Notes under the pieces: model-generated
Database searches by the model: none
Seen by the model: only the letters and a program-made list of their open reading frames with translations
What the model was told of the DNA's origin: nothing
Part shown: piece by piece, positions 43,868 to 51,274 of the stretch
Position numbering within the stretch: position 1 is the first letter of the stretch
How the letters are laid out: each line of letters starts with the position of its first letter
Made by a program: the position numbers and the translations under genes
Source of the DNA: a virus
DNA length: 58,298 nucleotides
Direction: 5' to 3' (one strand)
IMG/VR virus record: IMGVR_UViG_3300031974_004396
Coordinates: 1 to 58,298 of that record

Positions 43868-43897
43868 TTCAGTCTCCTTATTTGTCATCATGTGTAT

Positions 43898-43927
43898 ATA
43901 ATAACAAAAAATGAGGGGCTTTGTCAA
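43898..43927 (-). promoter_or_regulatory. sigma-70 promoter TTGACA-18-TATTAT with -35 in a terminator loop
   Basis: TTGACA at 43922-43927 is perfect; the -10 TATTAT is at 43898-43903. It drives the gene starting at 43867. The geometry is the same as at 43498-43527. Confidence 0.75.
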
Positions 43928-43933
43928 CCCCCC
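43904..43933 (-). terminator. rho-independent terminator after the tRNA-Leu/Pro genes
   Basis: GGGGTT pairs with AGCCCC (one G-U) around GACAA, then TC and A plus six U. It lies just past the tRNA-Leu CCA end at 43939. Confidence 0.75.
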
Positions 43934-43938
43934 TGAAA

Positions 43939-44023
43939 TGGTGCCTGAGGCGAGACTTGAACTCGCATGTCCGAAGACGAGGGATTTTAAGTCCCTTGTG
44001 TATACCAATTCCACCACTCAGGC
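43939..44023 (-). tRNA. tRNA-Leu (anticodon UAA)
   Basis: Acceptor GCCTGAG/CTCAGGC, a long variable arm (class II) and anticodon loop CTTAAAA giving UAA. The CCA end is encoded. It reads UUA, a codon favoured in AT-rich genes. Confidence 0.93.
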
Positions 44024-44024
44024 A

Positions 44025-44101
44025 TGGTCGGAGATACAGGATTCGAACCTGTGACCTCTCGCTCCCAAAGCGAGCGCACTACCAGTCTGTGCTAATCTCC
44101 G
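44025..44101 (-). tRNA. tRNA-Pro (anticodon UGG)
   Basis: Acceptor CGGAGAT/ATCTCCG, T arm with GGTTCGAATCC, and anticodon loop TTTGGGA giving UGG. CCA is encoded. It is one base from tRNA-Leu; the two are probably one transcript. Confidence 0.93.
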
Positions 44102-44493
44102 TCTTTAACTGAGAATGAAACGGATGGAGTCATATCATCTTTCATAGTGTAATCACTCAACTCACCCAATGTGATGGAATCACCTGACCCACTTAATGTA
44201 ATAACAGAAGTGTCTAAGAGAGGGTCATTATCCCACAAATCTAATTGATACGTTTGCTCAACAAACTGTTTATTTTCAATCATGTCTTCAAAACAATCCC
44301 ACAATCGTTGAAATCGAATCTCATAGAGTTCTTTAATACCAAGATACTTATTCATAATTGCATCTGTAATGTCTGCAGGCATATGTTCAAACTTAGGATT
44401 ATCCACAAAATAGTCAGTCACCATACCAATGTCGTCAGTTACATTCCAACAATCCATGATGCTCTGTTCTAAGTCAAACCGATCTTTACTCAT
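44092..44493 (-). CDS. conserved T4-like protein, unknown (133 residues)
   Basis: It begins MSKDRFDLEQSIMDCWNVTD, a pattern (DCWxVxDDI) conserved in T4-like phages, with LGIKELYEIRFQRLWDCFED in the middle. Its stop lies inside the first ten bases of tRNA-Pro, so the mRNA and tRNA overlap. Preceded by AAGGAGGAAGAAG. Function unknown. Confidence 0.72.
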   Translation of the reverse strand: MSKDRFDLEQSIMDCWNVTDDIGMVTDYFVDNPKFEHMPADITDAIMNKYLGIKELYEIRFQRLWDCFEDMIENKQFVEQTYQLDLWDNDPLLDTSVITLSGSGDSITLGELSDYTMKDDMTPSVSFSVKDGD

Positions 44494-44620
44494 CTTCTTC
44501 TTCCTCCTTAGGAAATAAATCGAACTTAATTAAATCATAGGTCATCCAAAAGGATACACCTACTACGGTTACTGTGATAATTACTACTAACCACAAAAAG
44601 ATTGTCAGTGTAAGTTCCAT
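44486..44620 (-). CDS. small single-pass membrane protein with acidic tail
   Basis: A 44-residue protein: MELTLTIFLWLVVIITVTVV then GVSFWMTYDLIKFDLFPKEE and EEDE. It overlaps the next gene by 8 bases and lies just after tRNA-Arg. Its tail also provides the ribosome site of the next gene. Confidence 0.6.
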   Translation of the reverse strand: MELTLTIFLWLVVIITVTVVGVSFWMTYDLIKFDLFPKEEEEDE

Positions 44621-44637
44621 AACTTACCCTCTGCATT

Positions 44638-44714
44638 TGGCGTCCCTGACAGGAGTCGAACCTGTAACCTACGGTTTAGAAGACCGTTGCTCTATCCTAT
44701 TGAGCTACAAGGAC
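44638..44714 (-). tRNA. tRNA-Arg (anticodon UCU)
   Basis: Acceptor GTCCTTG/CAGGGAC, anticodon loop CTTCTAA giving UCU, T arm GGTTCGACTCC, encoded CCA. It reads AGA, frequent in this genome. Confidence 0.93.
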
Positions 44715-44721
44715 GGAAAGA

Positions 44722-45234
44722 CTAATTTATCCAACACTGCATAGTGACTCTGATATCAGGACTTAATGCACTCACATGAGTTACCATATGTTTAACATGT
44801 TCGTCATTCATGACAGCAGTATTGAATTTTGGCATTATTGCATTCCAAGAATCTTCATTTTGATAAACAAAGATTCCACCCCAATTAGGATTCCACTCTT
44901 CATTCATGTAGATTGTAACAGAACGTTTGATATGACTATCTCCATGTAATGCAATTCCTGAGTTTCTATCCCACATATAATGTTTAACAATAACTTTTTC
45001 TGTTGGTTTCACTGCACCTACATTCAATAAGTCTTGTCGCACACTTTCATTTAATACATCACTAGTTTCCCTTTGATAAACACACCCAACTACTGAGTCT
45101 TTAATTTCATTTGCCCAATTGAACAAAGATACACACCATTGAACTGAATCAGCACCATGCATAAATGATTTCATTTCCTGCTGATGTAAGTTAAGAGATG
45201 TTTTACTTAAAATGTTATCAAAGGTTTTAATCAT
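44722..45234 (-). CDS. 2-oxoglutarate/Fe(II)-dependent oxygenase
   Basis: A 170-residue protein with the prolyl-hydroxylase-like core: LHGDSHIKRSVTIYMNEEWN gives H97-x-D99, then WGGIFVYQ and MVTHVSALSPDIRVTMQCWI with H153 and R162. These are the iron triad and the 2-oxoglutarate-binding Arg. Phages use such enzymes to hydroxylate proteins, nucleic acids or glycans; the target here is unknown. It ends 8 bases before tRNA-Arg. ATG overlaps are absent on the upstream side (1-base gap). Confidence 0.85.
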   Translation of the reverse strand: MIKTFDNILSKTSLNLHQQEMKSFMHGADSVQWCVSLFNWANEIKDSVVGCVYQRETSDVLNESVRQDLLNVGAVKPTEKVIVKHYMWDRNSGIALHGDSHIKRSVTIYMNEEWNPNWGGIFVYQNEDSWNAIMPKFNTAVMNDEHVKHMVTHVSALSPDIRVTMQCWIN

Positions 45235-45235
45235 A

Positions 45236-45484
45236 TTAAATTTGAATCTGTTCTTTGATTACAAGTTTCTCTAGTGGTGTGAGGTCATTGATAGATTCAA
45301 ACCGAGACCAAGTTGTACCATAAGTCACTAGTTTGTTTCCTGCAGTCACGGCTGCATTCCACTTCTCATCTAACTCACGTTGTTTCTCCAACGGTTGTTT
45401 TGAATTAGATGCATAGATTTTATTGTCTTCGCAATCCCTAATCAGTTTCTGACCAAGTTTTACGTAGTATTCTTCTGTATTCAT
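45236..45484 (-). CDS. small protein, unknown (82 residues)
   Basis: Start at ATG 45484 with GGAG six bases upstream; an upstream TTG would overlap the ribosome site. Sequence MNTEEYYVKLGQKLIRDCED, later TWSRFESINDLTPLEKLVIK. Helical and soluble. It is first in the transcript from the promoter at 45509-45538, followed by the oxygenase gene. Confidence 0.65.
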   Translation of the reverse strand: MNTEEYYVKLGQKLIRDCEDNKIYASNSKQPLEKQRELDEKWNAAVTAGNKLVTYGTTWSRFESINDLTPLEKLVIKEQIQI

Positions 45485-45508
45485 ATTGTACTCCAATTTA
45501 TGAAGTCT

Positions 45509-45538
45509 ATAGTATCAAAAGTGGTGGGGCATTGTAAA
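45509..45538 (-). promoter_or_regulatory. sigma-70 promoter TTTACA-18-TACTAT with -35 in a hairpin loop
   Basis: TTTACA (45533-45538) and TACTAT (45509-45514) with 18 bases between. As at 43.5 and 43.9 kb, the -35 lies in the loop of a GGGG/CCCC hairpin. The start would be about 45502. Confidence 0.65.
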
Positions 45539-45542
45539 CCCC
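45526..45542 (-). terminator. hairpin terminator after the 82-residue phage gene
   Basis: GGGG (45539-45542) pairs with CCCC (45526-45529) around TTTACAATG. The following U run is only four, so it is weaker than its relatives. Confidence 0.5.
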
Positions 45543-45545
45543 TTT

Positions 45546-45794
45546 TTAGATATTTTTTTGGATTTCGTTTAACTCGTTGATTTTCTTATTGATAATCTCG
45601 ACACGATTGGGCCAGTAGATGTAGTCTTTGTCAGAATCCTTGGCAAGATTCTCAAGGAGAGGTCTGATAAAGTTGTCTAATTTATTAATGACTTCTGTTG
45701 CACTGGTGGTCTTTTCTACAATCTTAGTATCTACTGATGCAAGTTCATCAGCATCCATTGCAGTGAAACCAAAGTCGTTATATTCTATACTCAT
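45546..45794 (-). CDS. conserved phage protein (KDYIYWPNRVE family), unknown
   Basis: An 82-residue protein with VINKLDNFIRPLLENLAKDS and DKDYIYWPNRVEIINKKINE, a widely conserved phage motif with no assigned role. The terminal helix is Asn/Lys-rich. The hairpin terminator lies four bases after its stop. Confidence 0.75.
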   Translation of the reverse strand: MSIEYNDFGFTAMDADELASVDTKIVEKTTSATEVINKLDNFIRPLLENLAKDSDKDYIYWPNRVEIINKKINELNEIQKNI

Positions 45795-45805
45795 AATGTT
45801 ATTTA

Positions 45806-46420
45806 TTACATTCCGTTCTGTGGATATAGTGATTGTACCATTTTATCTACATCCTGTAAAGTGGATTTATCATCCTGAACTTCAAGATAGTTTGCATGTG
45901 CTTGAAGTGTCAAGTCAGTAATCTCTAAGTGTGGATAGATTGTAACCAACTTGTAAAGTAAAAATGCAACCTCTTGATGTTGAACAGATGGTAACTCATG
46001 GTTTAGTAAACCTAAGTTGACAGTGGTCATCTTATATCTTCTTTTTGAATTATAAGTTAGATTGTTTGCAAGATGATTCAATGCATTCTTTTGTGCAGAG
46101 TACATGTAACCTTTTGAGATATTGGGTTGTGATGCACGTGACGATATGTTGATAATATACTTTGTACTATCATCGCACCACGCTCTGTGTACAATATCTA
46201 AAACCTTTACTTGGTCAAAGTCCTGATGTGCAAAGTTGATAAGAACATCAATATGGTTTTTATTCTCTTTGTCAAATATCCAACACTTAGTATCATTGAC
46301 TGTAATGTCTTCTATTCGTAGAGGTTTGACTGTAAATGTTTTACCTGCATGGGGTGTTGACTCAAATGTTCTTTTGATTAACTCTGCAAGTCCTGTACTA
46401 CCTGTTATTGCTATCTTCAT
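45806..46420 (-). CDS. short-chain dehydrogenase/reductase-like protein
   Basis: From ATG 46420 (204 residues): MKIAITGSTGLAELIKRTFE carries the nucleotide-binding GxTGxA loop, VLINFAH the NNAG-like strand, YIINISSRAS the Ser strand and Y107-S-A-Q-K111 the catalytic YxxxK. So it is an SDR-type NAD(P) oxidoreductase or sugar epimerase. It lies at the end of a group with a kinase, a nucleotidyltransferase and a radical SAM gene, consistent with synthesis of a modified sugar or small molecule (inference). Confidence 0.82.
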   Translation of the reverse strand: MKIAITGSTGLAELIKRTFESTPHAGKTFTVKPLRIEDITVNDTKCWIFDKENKNHIDVLINFAHQDFDQVKVLDIVHRAWCDDSTKYIINISSRASQPNISKGYMYSAQKNALNHLANNLTYNSKRRYKMTTVNLGLLNHELPSVQHQEVAFLLYKLVTIYPHLEITDLTLQAHANYLEVQDDKSTLQDVDKMVQSLYPQNGM

Positions 46421-46602
46421 ACTCTGTTCCATATACGTTCATGCACGTAATAAATTATCATCTTTGCAAAGAACTCCACACCACCTATACTCAATGCAAC
46501 TGTTAAATCGCCTATAAAAACATAGGCGATAAACATTGTTGTCACGGTTGCAGTTATCCTCCAACTAAGAGTCTTCTGCAGTGTTTTCTTTACGGAGTCC
46601 AT
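46417..46602 (-). CDS. DUF2061 membrane protein
   Basis: A 61-residue protein: TLSWRITATVTTMFIAYVFI and GDLTVALSIGGVEFFAKMII, then YYVHERIW. This is the DUF2061 signature (W-R...T...A...G.....L.IG..E...K...YY.HER.W). Two membrane helices. It overlaps the SDR gene by 4 bases and the nucleotidyltransferase gene by 38 bases. The function of DUF2061 is not known. Confidence 0.85.
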   Translation of the reverse strand: MDSVKKTLQKTLSWRITATVTTMFIAYVFIGDLTVALSIGGVEFFAKMIIYYVHERIWNRV

Positions 46603-46942
46603 TCCTTATATCTGTTGCACTTATACTTTCGATTTCCTTATCTAAGTGTTCCTGTTCTATCTTATATCCTACATCACGCCCATAGGTTATATGGGTAATG
46701 TTAGGCATATACATTATTTCGAATACACTAGGGTCGATACCCTCGTCATCTACTAACGTCTTCCAAATCATTTCCATACGTTCATGATGGTCGTATGGAT
46801 TCTTGTCAGTTCCGTCCTGTTCTCGTAATAAGATTATTACTTGACCAGTTTTGGCAAGGCCTCGTTTAAATAACTCTGTATGCCCTTTGTGCCACGGTTG
46901 AAACCTTCCAAGGATTTGTGTAGTTGGTTTAGTCCAATCCAT
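46565..46942 (-). CDS. nucleotidyltransferase domain protein (HxGH type), second half of a kinase-NTase pair
   Basis: A 125-residue protein with GRFQPWHKGHTELFKRGLAK (H18..G20-H21), THITYGRDVGYKIEQEHLDK and ESISATDIRNGLRK, the class of CTP/ATP-dependent nucleotidyltransferases. Relatives are usually fused behind an APS-kinase-like domain with a 'DWxKPT' linker; here that linker is the N-terminus. The ATG at 46942 has no ribosome site, lies within a run of six A and is in the -1 frame of the kinase gene. Expression may need reinitiation or frameshifting. Confidence 0.8.
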   Translation of the reverse strand: MDWTKPTTQILGRFQPWHKGHTELFKRGLAKTGQVIILLREQDGTDKNPYDHHERMEMIWKTLVDDEGIDPSVFEIMYMPNITHITYGRDVGYKIEQEHLDKEIESISATDIRNGLRKENTAEDS

Positions 46943-47274
46943 TTTTTAATTCTTAAATCATACTTAGATGGTTCCACAAACACTTTGTTAGTGTCATCGA
47001 ATCTACCTGATTCGATTGTGTCCATCCATATTATATAGTCTGCATCGACTATATCTCTCATTTTAGGTAGTGGACACACAAAGTCCATAATCCCAAATTC
47101 AACAAAAGACATACGGAATGCTTGTCGTAGTCTTCCTTCCTCTGTGAAATCCCAATCGTTGTGTTTCTCTCTCAGAGTATCAGCATTGTAATGAGGTACA
47201 AGAAAATGATAAGACAGTTCTCTTGCAAGTGTGGTTTTACCTGAGCCAGGCAATCCCATAATTAGTATTCTCAT
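46837..47274 (-). CDS. adenylylsulfate-kinase-like P-loop kinase
   Basis: A 145-residue frame; residues 1-110 are clearly the kinase: MRILIMGLPGSGKTTLAREL (P-loop 7-14), HYNADTLREKHNDWDFTEEG, RLRQAFRM, YIIWMDTIESGRFDDTNKVF and EPSKYDLRIKK. After that the frame runs 36 codons through the start of the nucleotidyltransferase in another frame and looks meaningless. This suggests the natural product is shorter or is a fusion made by a -1 shift at the A6 run (46942-46947). It starts four bases before the radical SAM gene ends. Confidence 0.8.
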   Translation of the reverse strand: MRILIMGLPGSGKTTLARELSYHFLVPHYNADTLREKHNDWDFTEEGRLRQAFRMSFVEFGIMDFVCPLPKMRDIVDADYIIWMDTIESGRFDDTNKVFVEPSKYDLRIKKWIGLNQLHKSLEGFNRGTKGIQSYLNEALPKLVK

Positions 47275-48188
47275 TGATTCATATATTTCTTCACAATATC
47301 AAACGATGGTTTACCAAACAGTGAACCATCTACACTACACTTATTACAAGGAGATTGTGAACGGTCTCCTTTTATAAGTCTCCTTCGAATCTTTGCCATT
47401 GGTTTCGAAAACCATACGTCATGTAGACTCTGTTGGAGAAGGTTCCCAACGACATGTTCTCTACCCCAGTCGTTAGAACAAAATAACACATCACCGTTCC
47501 AATCCACAAACATTTTGTAGAAAGGGTAATGACAAGGTTTCCCTTGTAACTTTGTGATGTCTGTTTCTTCAATACCAACCCAATCAATTGTGCCACTCCT
47601 ATTGTTGAGTATCAGTCCGTGTTTCTCAAAGTCACCCCAGTGCATACGGAACTTATATTGGTCTTGTCTTATTTCTGCCCATAGAATTATTTCATCAAAG
47701 TGTTCCATTTGTTCAGGCCCATCATACAGATTAATATAGATTAAATCTAATCCTGCATAGTGGATTAAGTCTCTGAGATATTTGTCTGTAAGTTTATCAC
47801 CGTTAGTGTTACACTCAAGTGTTGCATAAGGTAACTCTGTTCTGAATGTCTTTACGATTTCTACGAAATCAGGGTTAAGTAAGTTCTCACCAAATCCACT
47901 AAAGGATATCTTACCACCATAATTGTTTTCTGCTAATTCTTCTGCAATGGTTTGAGCACCTTTAATCGTAAGATGGAGATTCCTGTTGGGAAAGACTGAT
48001 GGGTCATGTCTTGGACAAAAGACACAGGTGCGATTGCACAACTCAGTAGTATTAATTTCAATCGTAAGAATCGAGTCAAGAGGGTTCGAACCATTGTGTT
48101 TTTTCTCCCAGTGTTTACGTTCTTGTTCACGTCTATGTTCTAGAAAGTCGAATTGGTCGACAGCAGTTACAGGGATTCTATCTGACAT
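47271..48188 (-). CDS. radical SAM protein with SPASM-like C-terminus
   Basis: A 305-residue protein. INTTELCNRTCVFCPRHDPS has the C51-x3-C55-x2-C58 cluster motif; ISFSGFGENLLNPDF is the GGE-like SAM strand; ECNTNGDKLTDKYLRDLI follows. C-terminal Cys residues (GKPCHYPF, LFCSNDWG, C281/C284 in SPCNKCSVDG) match a SPASM auxiliary cluster. Such enzymes modify peptides, sugars or alcohols. Substrate unknown. Linked by a 4-base overlap to the kinase gene. Confidence 0.88.
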   Translation of the reverse strand: MSDRIPVTAVDQFDFLEHRREQERKHWEKKHNGSNPLDSILTIEINTTELCNRTCVFCPRHDPSVFPNRNLHLTIKGAQTIAEELAENNYGGKISFSGFGENLLNPDFVEIVKTFRTELPYATLECNTNGDKLTDKYLRDLIHYAGLDLIYINLYDGPEQMEHFDEIILWAEIRQDQYKFRMHWGDFEKHGLILNNRSGTIDWVGIEETDITKLQGKPCHYPFYKMFVDWNGDVLFCSNDWGREHVVGNLLQQSLHDVWFSKPMAKIRRRLIKGDRSQSPCNKCSVDGSLFGKPSFDIVKKYMNQ

Positions 48189-48616
48189 GTTACGTGTCTC
48201 TCCCTATCTTCTGTATCATGTACATACTTGTACACTATGTCTGAACCAACGGTAAACGGTTCTGCATAATATTTTGGAACACAGAAGAATTGCTCATCTT
48301 CATATTCGTCTAGTATTTTTGTTAGAGGATTTTTATTTGGGTTCCACAAAAAAGGTCTGATAAAAATATGGTCACCTAGTGGTTGTTCTAATACAGAGAA
48401 CACTAGAGTGTCACCATCTTTATAAAGGCGTACTTTATCGATGTCATATTGACATCCTAGTTTTATGGTATAATCTTTTGGAAAGTTAAAACGAAGTAAA
48501 TCCTCACAGACTTCCTGCTGGAACTCTGAATAAATTGGAGATACTTCGTTTGGTTTTAGTTCTCTTACAGTTGAGTTACTAGAAGTAACCACCGTCCCTC
48601 GAATTGTCGTTGTCAT
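48167..48616 (-). CDS. unknown protein (about 149 residues)
   Basis: I place the start at the ATG at 48616 (MTTTIRGTVVTSSNSTVREL) after GAGGATGACG; several other in-frame ATGs lie just upstream inside the preceding gene. Segments include LRFNFPKDYTIKLGCQYDID and FIRPFLWNPNKNPLTKILDE, with an IYKYVHDTEDRERHV-like end. No family recognised. It overlaps the radical SAM gene by 22 bases. Confidence 0.6.
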   Translation of the reverse strand: MTTTIRGTVVTSSNSTVRELKPNEVSPIYSEFQQEVCEDLLRFNFPKDYTIKLGCQYDIDKVRLYKDGDTLVFSVLEQPLGDHIFIRPFLWNPNKNPLTKILDEYEDEQFFCVPKYYAEPFTVGSDIVYKYVHDTEDRERHVTCQIESL

Positions 48617-49799
48617 CGTCATCCTCATCGGTTTCACTCGCAGAGATAAAACCACTATCTTCTGTTAATTCTTTAATGTATGCTTCTGACTGTTCGACAA
48701 ATGAGTCAATCATTTTTGCTTTTGTTTGAGTTAAGTCTACTTCAAAACCTAGTACATCTGCAGTCTCTTTGATTTTAGACTTGGTTAATGATTGTAATTC
48801 TGATTTATTTGGAATAACAATCTCATCATACTCTTCTTCACCTTCTTCTTCTTTTGCAGATTCAAGGTCTTTGTAGTCATCCACTAATCTTAGATTGGGT
48901 GCATTACCAGCAGTTATTGTTGGTGCAAAGTCAGGTTGAGTTTCAGTGTCTTCTTCTTGTACTTGGAATGCATCATCAATATCTTCGTCTTCTACGTCTT
49001 CGTCTTGAATGACTTCTTTATCAAATTCAGAAAGGTCTTCTAAGTCAGGAAGTGTATCAACATTCTCTTCCTTCCACTGTTCGACTGCTTGTTTGGTTTC
49101 GTCAATCTTCTCTTGTAGTTCTTCGTCTTCAGTGATTACGTCTTCCTGTGTGACTTCTGAGAAAGACTTCAAACCTTTTGATGCATTATCCCATTCTTCA
49201 GGTGTTACATCATCAAGTGATTTTGTTTCTTCTTCAACTGCAGGTCTTGTTGCACGTACCATATCCCATGCTTTTGATTTGGGTTTAGGTGCAGGTGCAG
49301 GAGTTGGTTCAGGTTCTTGAATCTGTTGAGGTGTTAACTCAGGTGGAGTGTGAAGTGTCCACTGAGGTTCTTGTCTATTGTCTTGACTATTGATTTGTTC
49401 AAGCAATTGTTCAACTCTTTTCTCAAGTTCTTTTCTTCGTAGACGTTCTTCGTTAAGTTTGTCTTTCTCTAACTGCACTCGTTTTGCAAACTCTTCTTGT
49501 TTCTCAAGTTCTTCTGTTGCAAGAATTTCATTGAGTCTTTTCGTTGCAGTCTCTACTGCAAGATTGTACTCTCCTAATCCATTACCAATATCATCACGTA
49601 CTAGAATCATTGCTTCTAGTTCATTGACTTTTGCCCCACCATTCTTAAGGTGAGTTTCTAGTAATGCATTTACAACTTGTGCTGTCTGAGGTTTCAGACC
49701 AATACGAAAGTCTTGAATACGTTTTTGAATTCTTTCTTTTTCAGAAAGTTCAGGTGGAGTTTGACTAAACTCCGAAGGTTTGTTTATTTCATCTGCCAT
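48579..49799 (-). CDS. acidic coiled-coil protein with a C-terminal SAP-like helix pair
   Basis: From ATG 49799, 406 residues. Residues 75-140 are a coiled coil (EELEKQEEFAKRVQLEKDKL). A Pro/Glu linker follows (PQQIQEPEPTPAPAPKPKSK), then a long acidic region. Near residue 340, LTKSKIKETADVLGFEVDLT with TKAKMIDSFVEQSEAYI looks like a SAP/HeH DNA-binding helix pair. The end is Asp-rich. A scaffold, anti-host or DNA-associated role is possible. Not recognised as a T4 gene. Confidence 0.65.
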   Translation of the reverse strand: MADEINKPSEFSQTPPELSEKERIQKRIQDFRIGLKPQTAQVVNALLETHLKNGGAKVNELEAMILVRDDIGNGLGEYNLAVETATKRLNEILATEELEKQEEFAKRVQLEKDKLNEERLRRKELEKRVEQLLEQINSQDNRQEPQWTLHTPPELTPQQIQEPEPTPAPAPKPKSKAWDMVRATRPAVEEETKSLDDVTPEEWDNASKGLKSFSEVTQEDVITEDEELQEKIDETKQAVEQWKEENVDTLPDLEDLSEFDKEVIQDEDVEDEDIDDAFQVQEEDTETQPDFAPTITAGNAPNLRLVDDYKDLESAKEEEGEEEYDEIVIPNKSELQSLTKSKIKETADVLGFEVDLTQTKAKMIDSFVEQSEAYIKELTEDSGFISASETDEDDDDNDNSRDGGYF

Positions 49800-49859
49800 A
49801 ATATATCCCAATAAAATCCATGGAGTCCTACTCGACTAGAAAGTTCTACACACTAGGAA

Positions 49860-49871
49860 ATGTATATACAT
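49860..49871. other. 12-bp palindrome in a 117-base gap
   Basis: ATGTATATACAT is a perfect palindrome, flanked by GAAAGTT and AACTTTC arms in inverted order. The gap 49800-49916 has no gene; it must hold the start signal of the 406-residue gene, though I find no consensus promoter. Confidence 0.4.
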
Positions 49872-49916
49872 AACTTTCCCTTTTAACATATGTATAGTCT
49901 CTGAGGACAAAAGTAT

Positions 49917-50435
49917 TTAGTTAAAAACTGTGTTCGGAAATGCTTTTTGTACGAACTTCTTATCTATCTTTTTGAATGGATTTACCTTGTCTTTGACTAG
50001 GTCAATCAACTCTGCTTCCTTTGAAGGAATACCTTCTAGGAGTTGAATCCACATTGCTTCTCTTCGTACAGGTGGTACTTGTTCCGTTACAAAATATTTG
50101 AACTTCTTAAATTCAAATCGTAATGCAGTCTCAGTTAAGTCAGGGCCTGGTGCTGAGTTTTCACCGTATGGTGTTTTACCTTCAGGTAGTTGTGATACAA
50201 TCTTATCATCAAACAACCATTGTAATACAGGTTTTACTGCACCGTTACGGTCACTGAATACTTGTAATCCAGTGATTGCATTTTCTTCTGACTCTGCAAG
50301 AACCAAGTCTGTTTGACATAGAATCTCGTAGACATCTGCATTGTTAGTTAGTCGAACTCTCTTTTCGATGAGTTCCATTTTAGGTTTGTTAGGAGCACCC
50401 TTAGGTCTCCCTCTACCTCTTTTCTTTTCTGTCAT
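49917..50435 (-). CDS. conserved phage protein with an AT-hook
   Basis: A 172-residue protein beginning MTEKKRGRGRPKGAPNKPKM: the RGRGRPKG core is an AT-hook that binds the minor groove of AT-rich DNA. The rest (VYEILCQTDLVLAESEENAI, LQWLFDDKIVSQLP, AMWIQLLEGIPSKEAELIDL) is a conserved phage domain of unknown function. It overlaps the RNase H gene by 4 bases, linking it to DNA metabolism. Confidence 0.78.
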   Translation of the reverse strand: MTEKKRGRGRPKGAPNKPKMELIEKRVRLTNNADVYEILCQTDLVLAESEENAITGLQVFSDRNGAVKPVLQWLFDDKIVSQLPEGKTPYGENSAPGPDLTETALRFEFKKFKYFVTEQVPPVRREAMWIQLLEGIPSKEAELIDLVKDKVNPFKKIDKKFVQKAFPNTVFN

Positions 50436-51274
50436 AATTTAAAATCCTCTATATTATCTAGTAATTCATTCAGACGATGTGTTCTCAAGTAGTCAAATAC
50501 TTTCCCACTTGGTACATCCACATTATCAAACTCACTTAGGATTTTGTCTTCCATGTCACTAGGAATGAAATCCAAATCAATAAGAGTTTGGTTTCGTAAG
50601 TAATTACGATAGTATTTATCGTCATTCTCAATGGTGATTCTCATATACTTATCAACCATTGGTTTACGAAGTGGAGTTTGCCTGATACCTTCATCCAAAC
50701 AATTGTCATTGGATAGGATATTTGGTATACCGTCTGACTTATCACCTCTAAGGATATGTTCTTTTAGGAATGCATCAGGGTCATCACACTGAATCATTTT
50801 GTTCAGGTTAGGTGAGAACTGTTGTACACCCCTGTATTTGTGTAACTGTTGGAAGTCTTTATCACCACTCACAATGAGGATGTCTTCTTTGTCACTGTAG
50901 TGTTTAGTGATGACTGCAATGATGTCATCTGCTTCTGCTTGTTCTACGTACATATACTTGTACGGAAAGTTGTCTCTGATTTCTTCTTTGACTGTTTGGA
51001 GTGTATCGAATATCATCTTCCAATCCATGTCAGATGCTTCACGTGCTTTCTTTCTGTTTGCTTTGTACTGAGGATAGAAGTCTCGTCTCCATGGATTTGC
51101 AGCATCGGTACATAGTACGATTTGTCCGTAGTCACCACCGTATCTTTTTTGGTAGTTACGAACAGAGTTAATAATCATATGACGAAGTAAATCTTCAGAG
51201 ATTTCACCATCGTTCATTTTAAGTTGTGCCATCAGACCAGCAATAATGGTCTGAGTAAAGTCTATTAAAATCAT
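50432..51274 (-). CDS. rnh: T4 RNase H (5'-3' exonuclease, FEN-1 family)
   Basis: A 280-residue protein. Acidic motifs are visible in order: MILIDFTQT, LCTDAANPWRRDFYPQYKAN, EQAEADDIIAVITKHY, ILIVSGDKDFQQLHKY and RGDKSDGIPNIL. These are the metal-binding and DNA-clamping parts of T4 RNase H, which removes primers from Okazaki fragments. Length near T4 (305). It shares 4-base overlaps with both neighbours. Confidence 0.9.
   Translation of the reverse strand: MILIDFTQTIIAGLMAQLKMNDGEISEDLLRHMIINSVRNYQKRYGGDYGQIVLCTDAANPWRRDFYPQYKANRKKAREASDMDWKMIFDTLQTVKEEIRDNFPYKYMYVEQAEADDIIAVITKHYSDKEDILIVSGDKDFQQLHKYRGVQQFSPNLNKMIQCDDPDAFLKEHILRGDKSDGIPNILSNDNCLDEGIRQTPLRKPMVDKYMRITIENDDKYYRNYLRNQTLIDLDFIPSDMEDKILSEFDNVDVPSGKVFDYLRTHRLNELLDNIEDFKL

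Noticed and set aside
43868-44017. N-terminal extension of the 108-residue gene
   Set aside because: It would be translated from the tRNA-Leu sequence; a strong ribosome site supports the ATG at 43867.
49009-49320. Plus-strand Ser-rich frame of 103 residues
   Set aside because: Reverse strand of the acidic coiled-coil gene; no ribosome site or family pattern.
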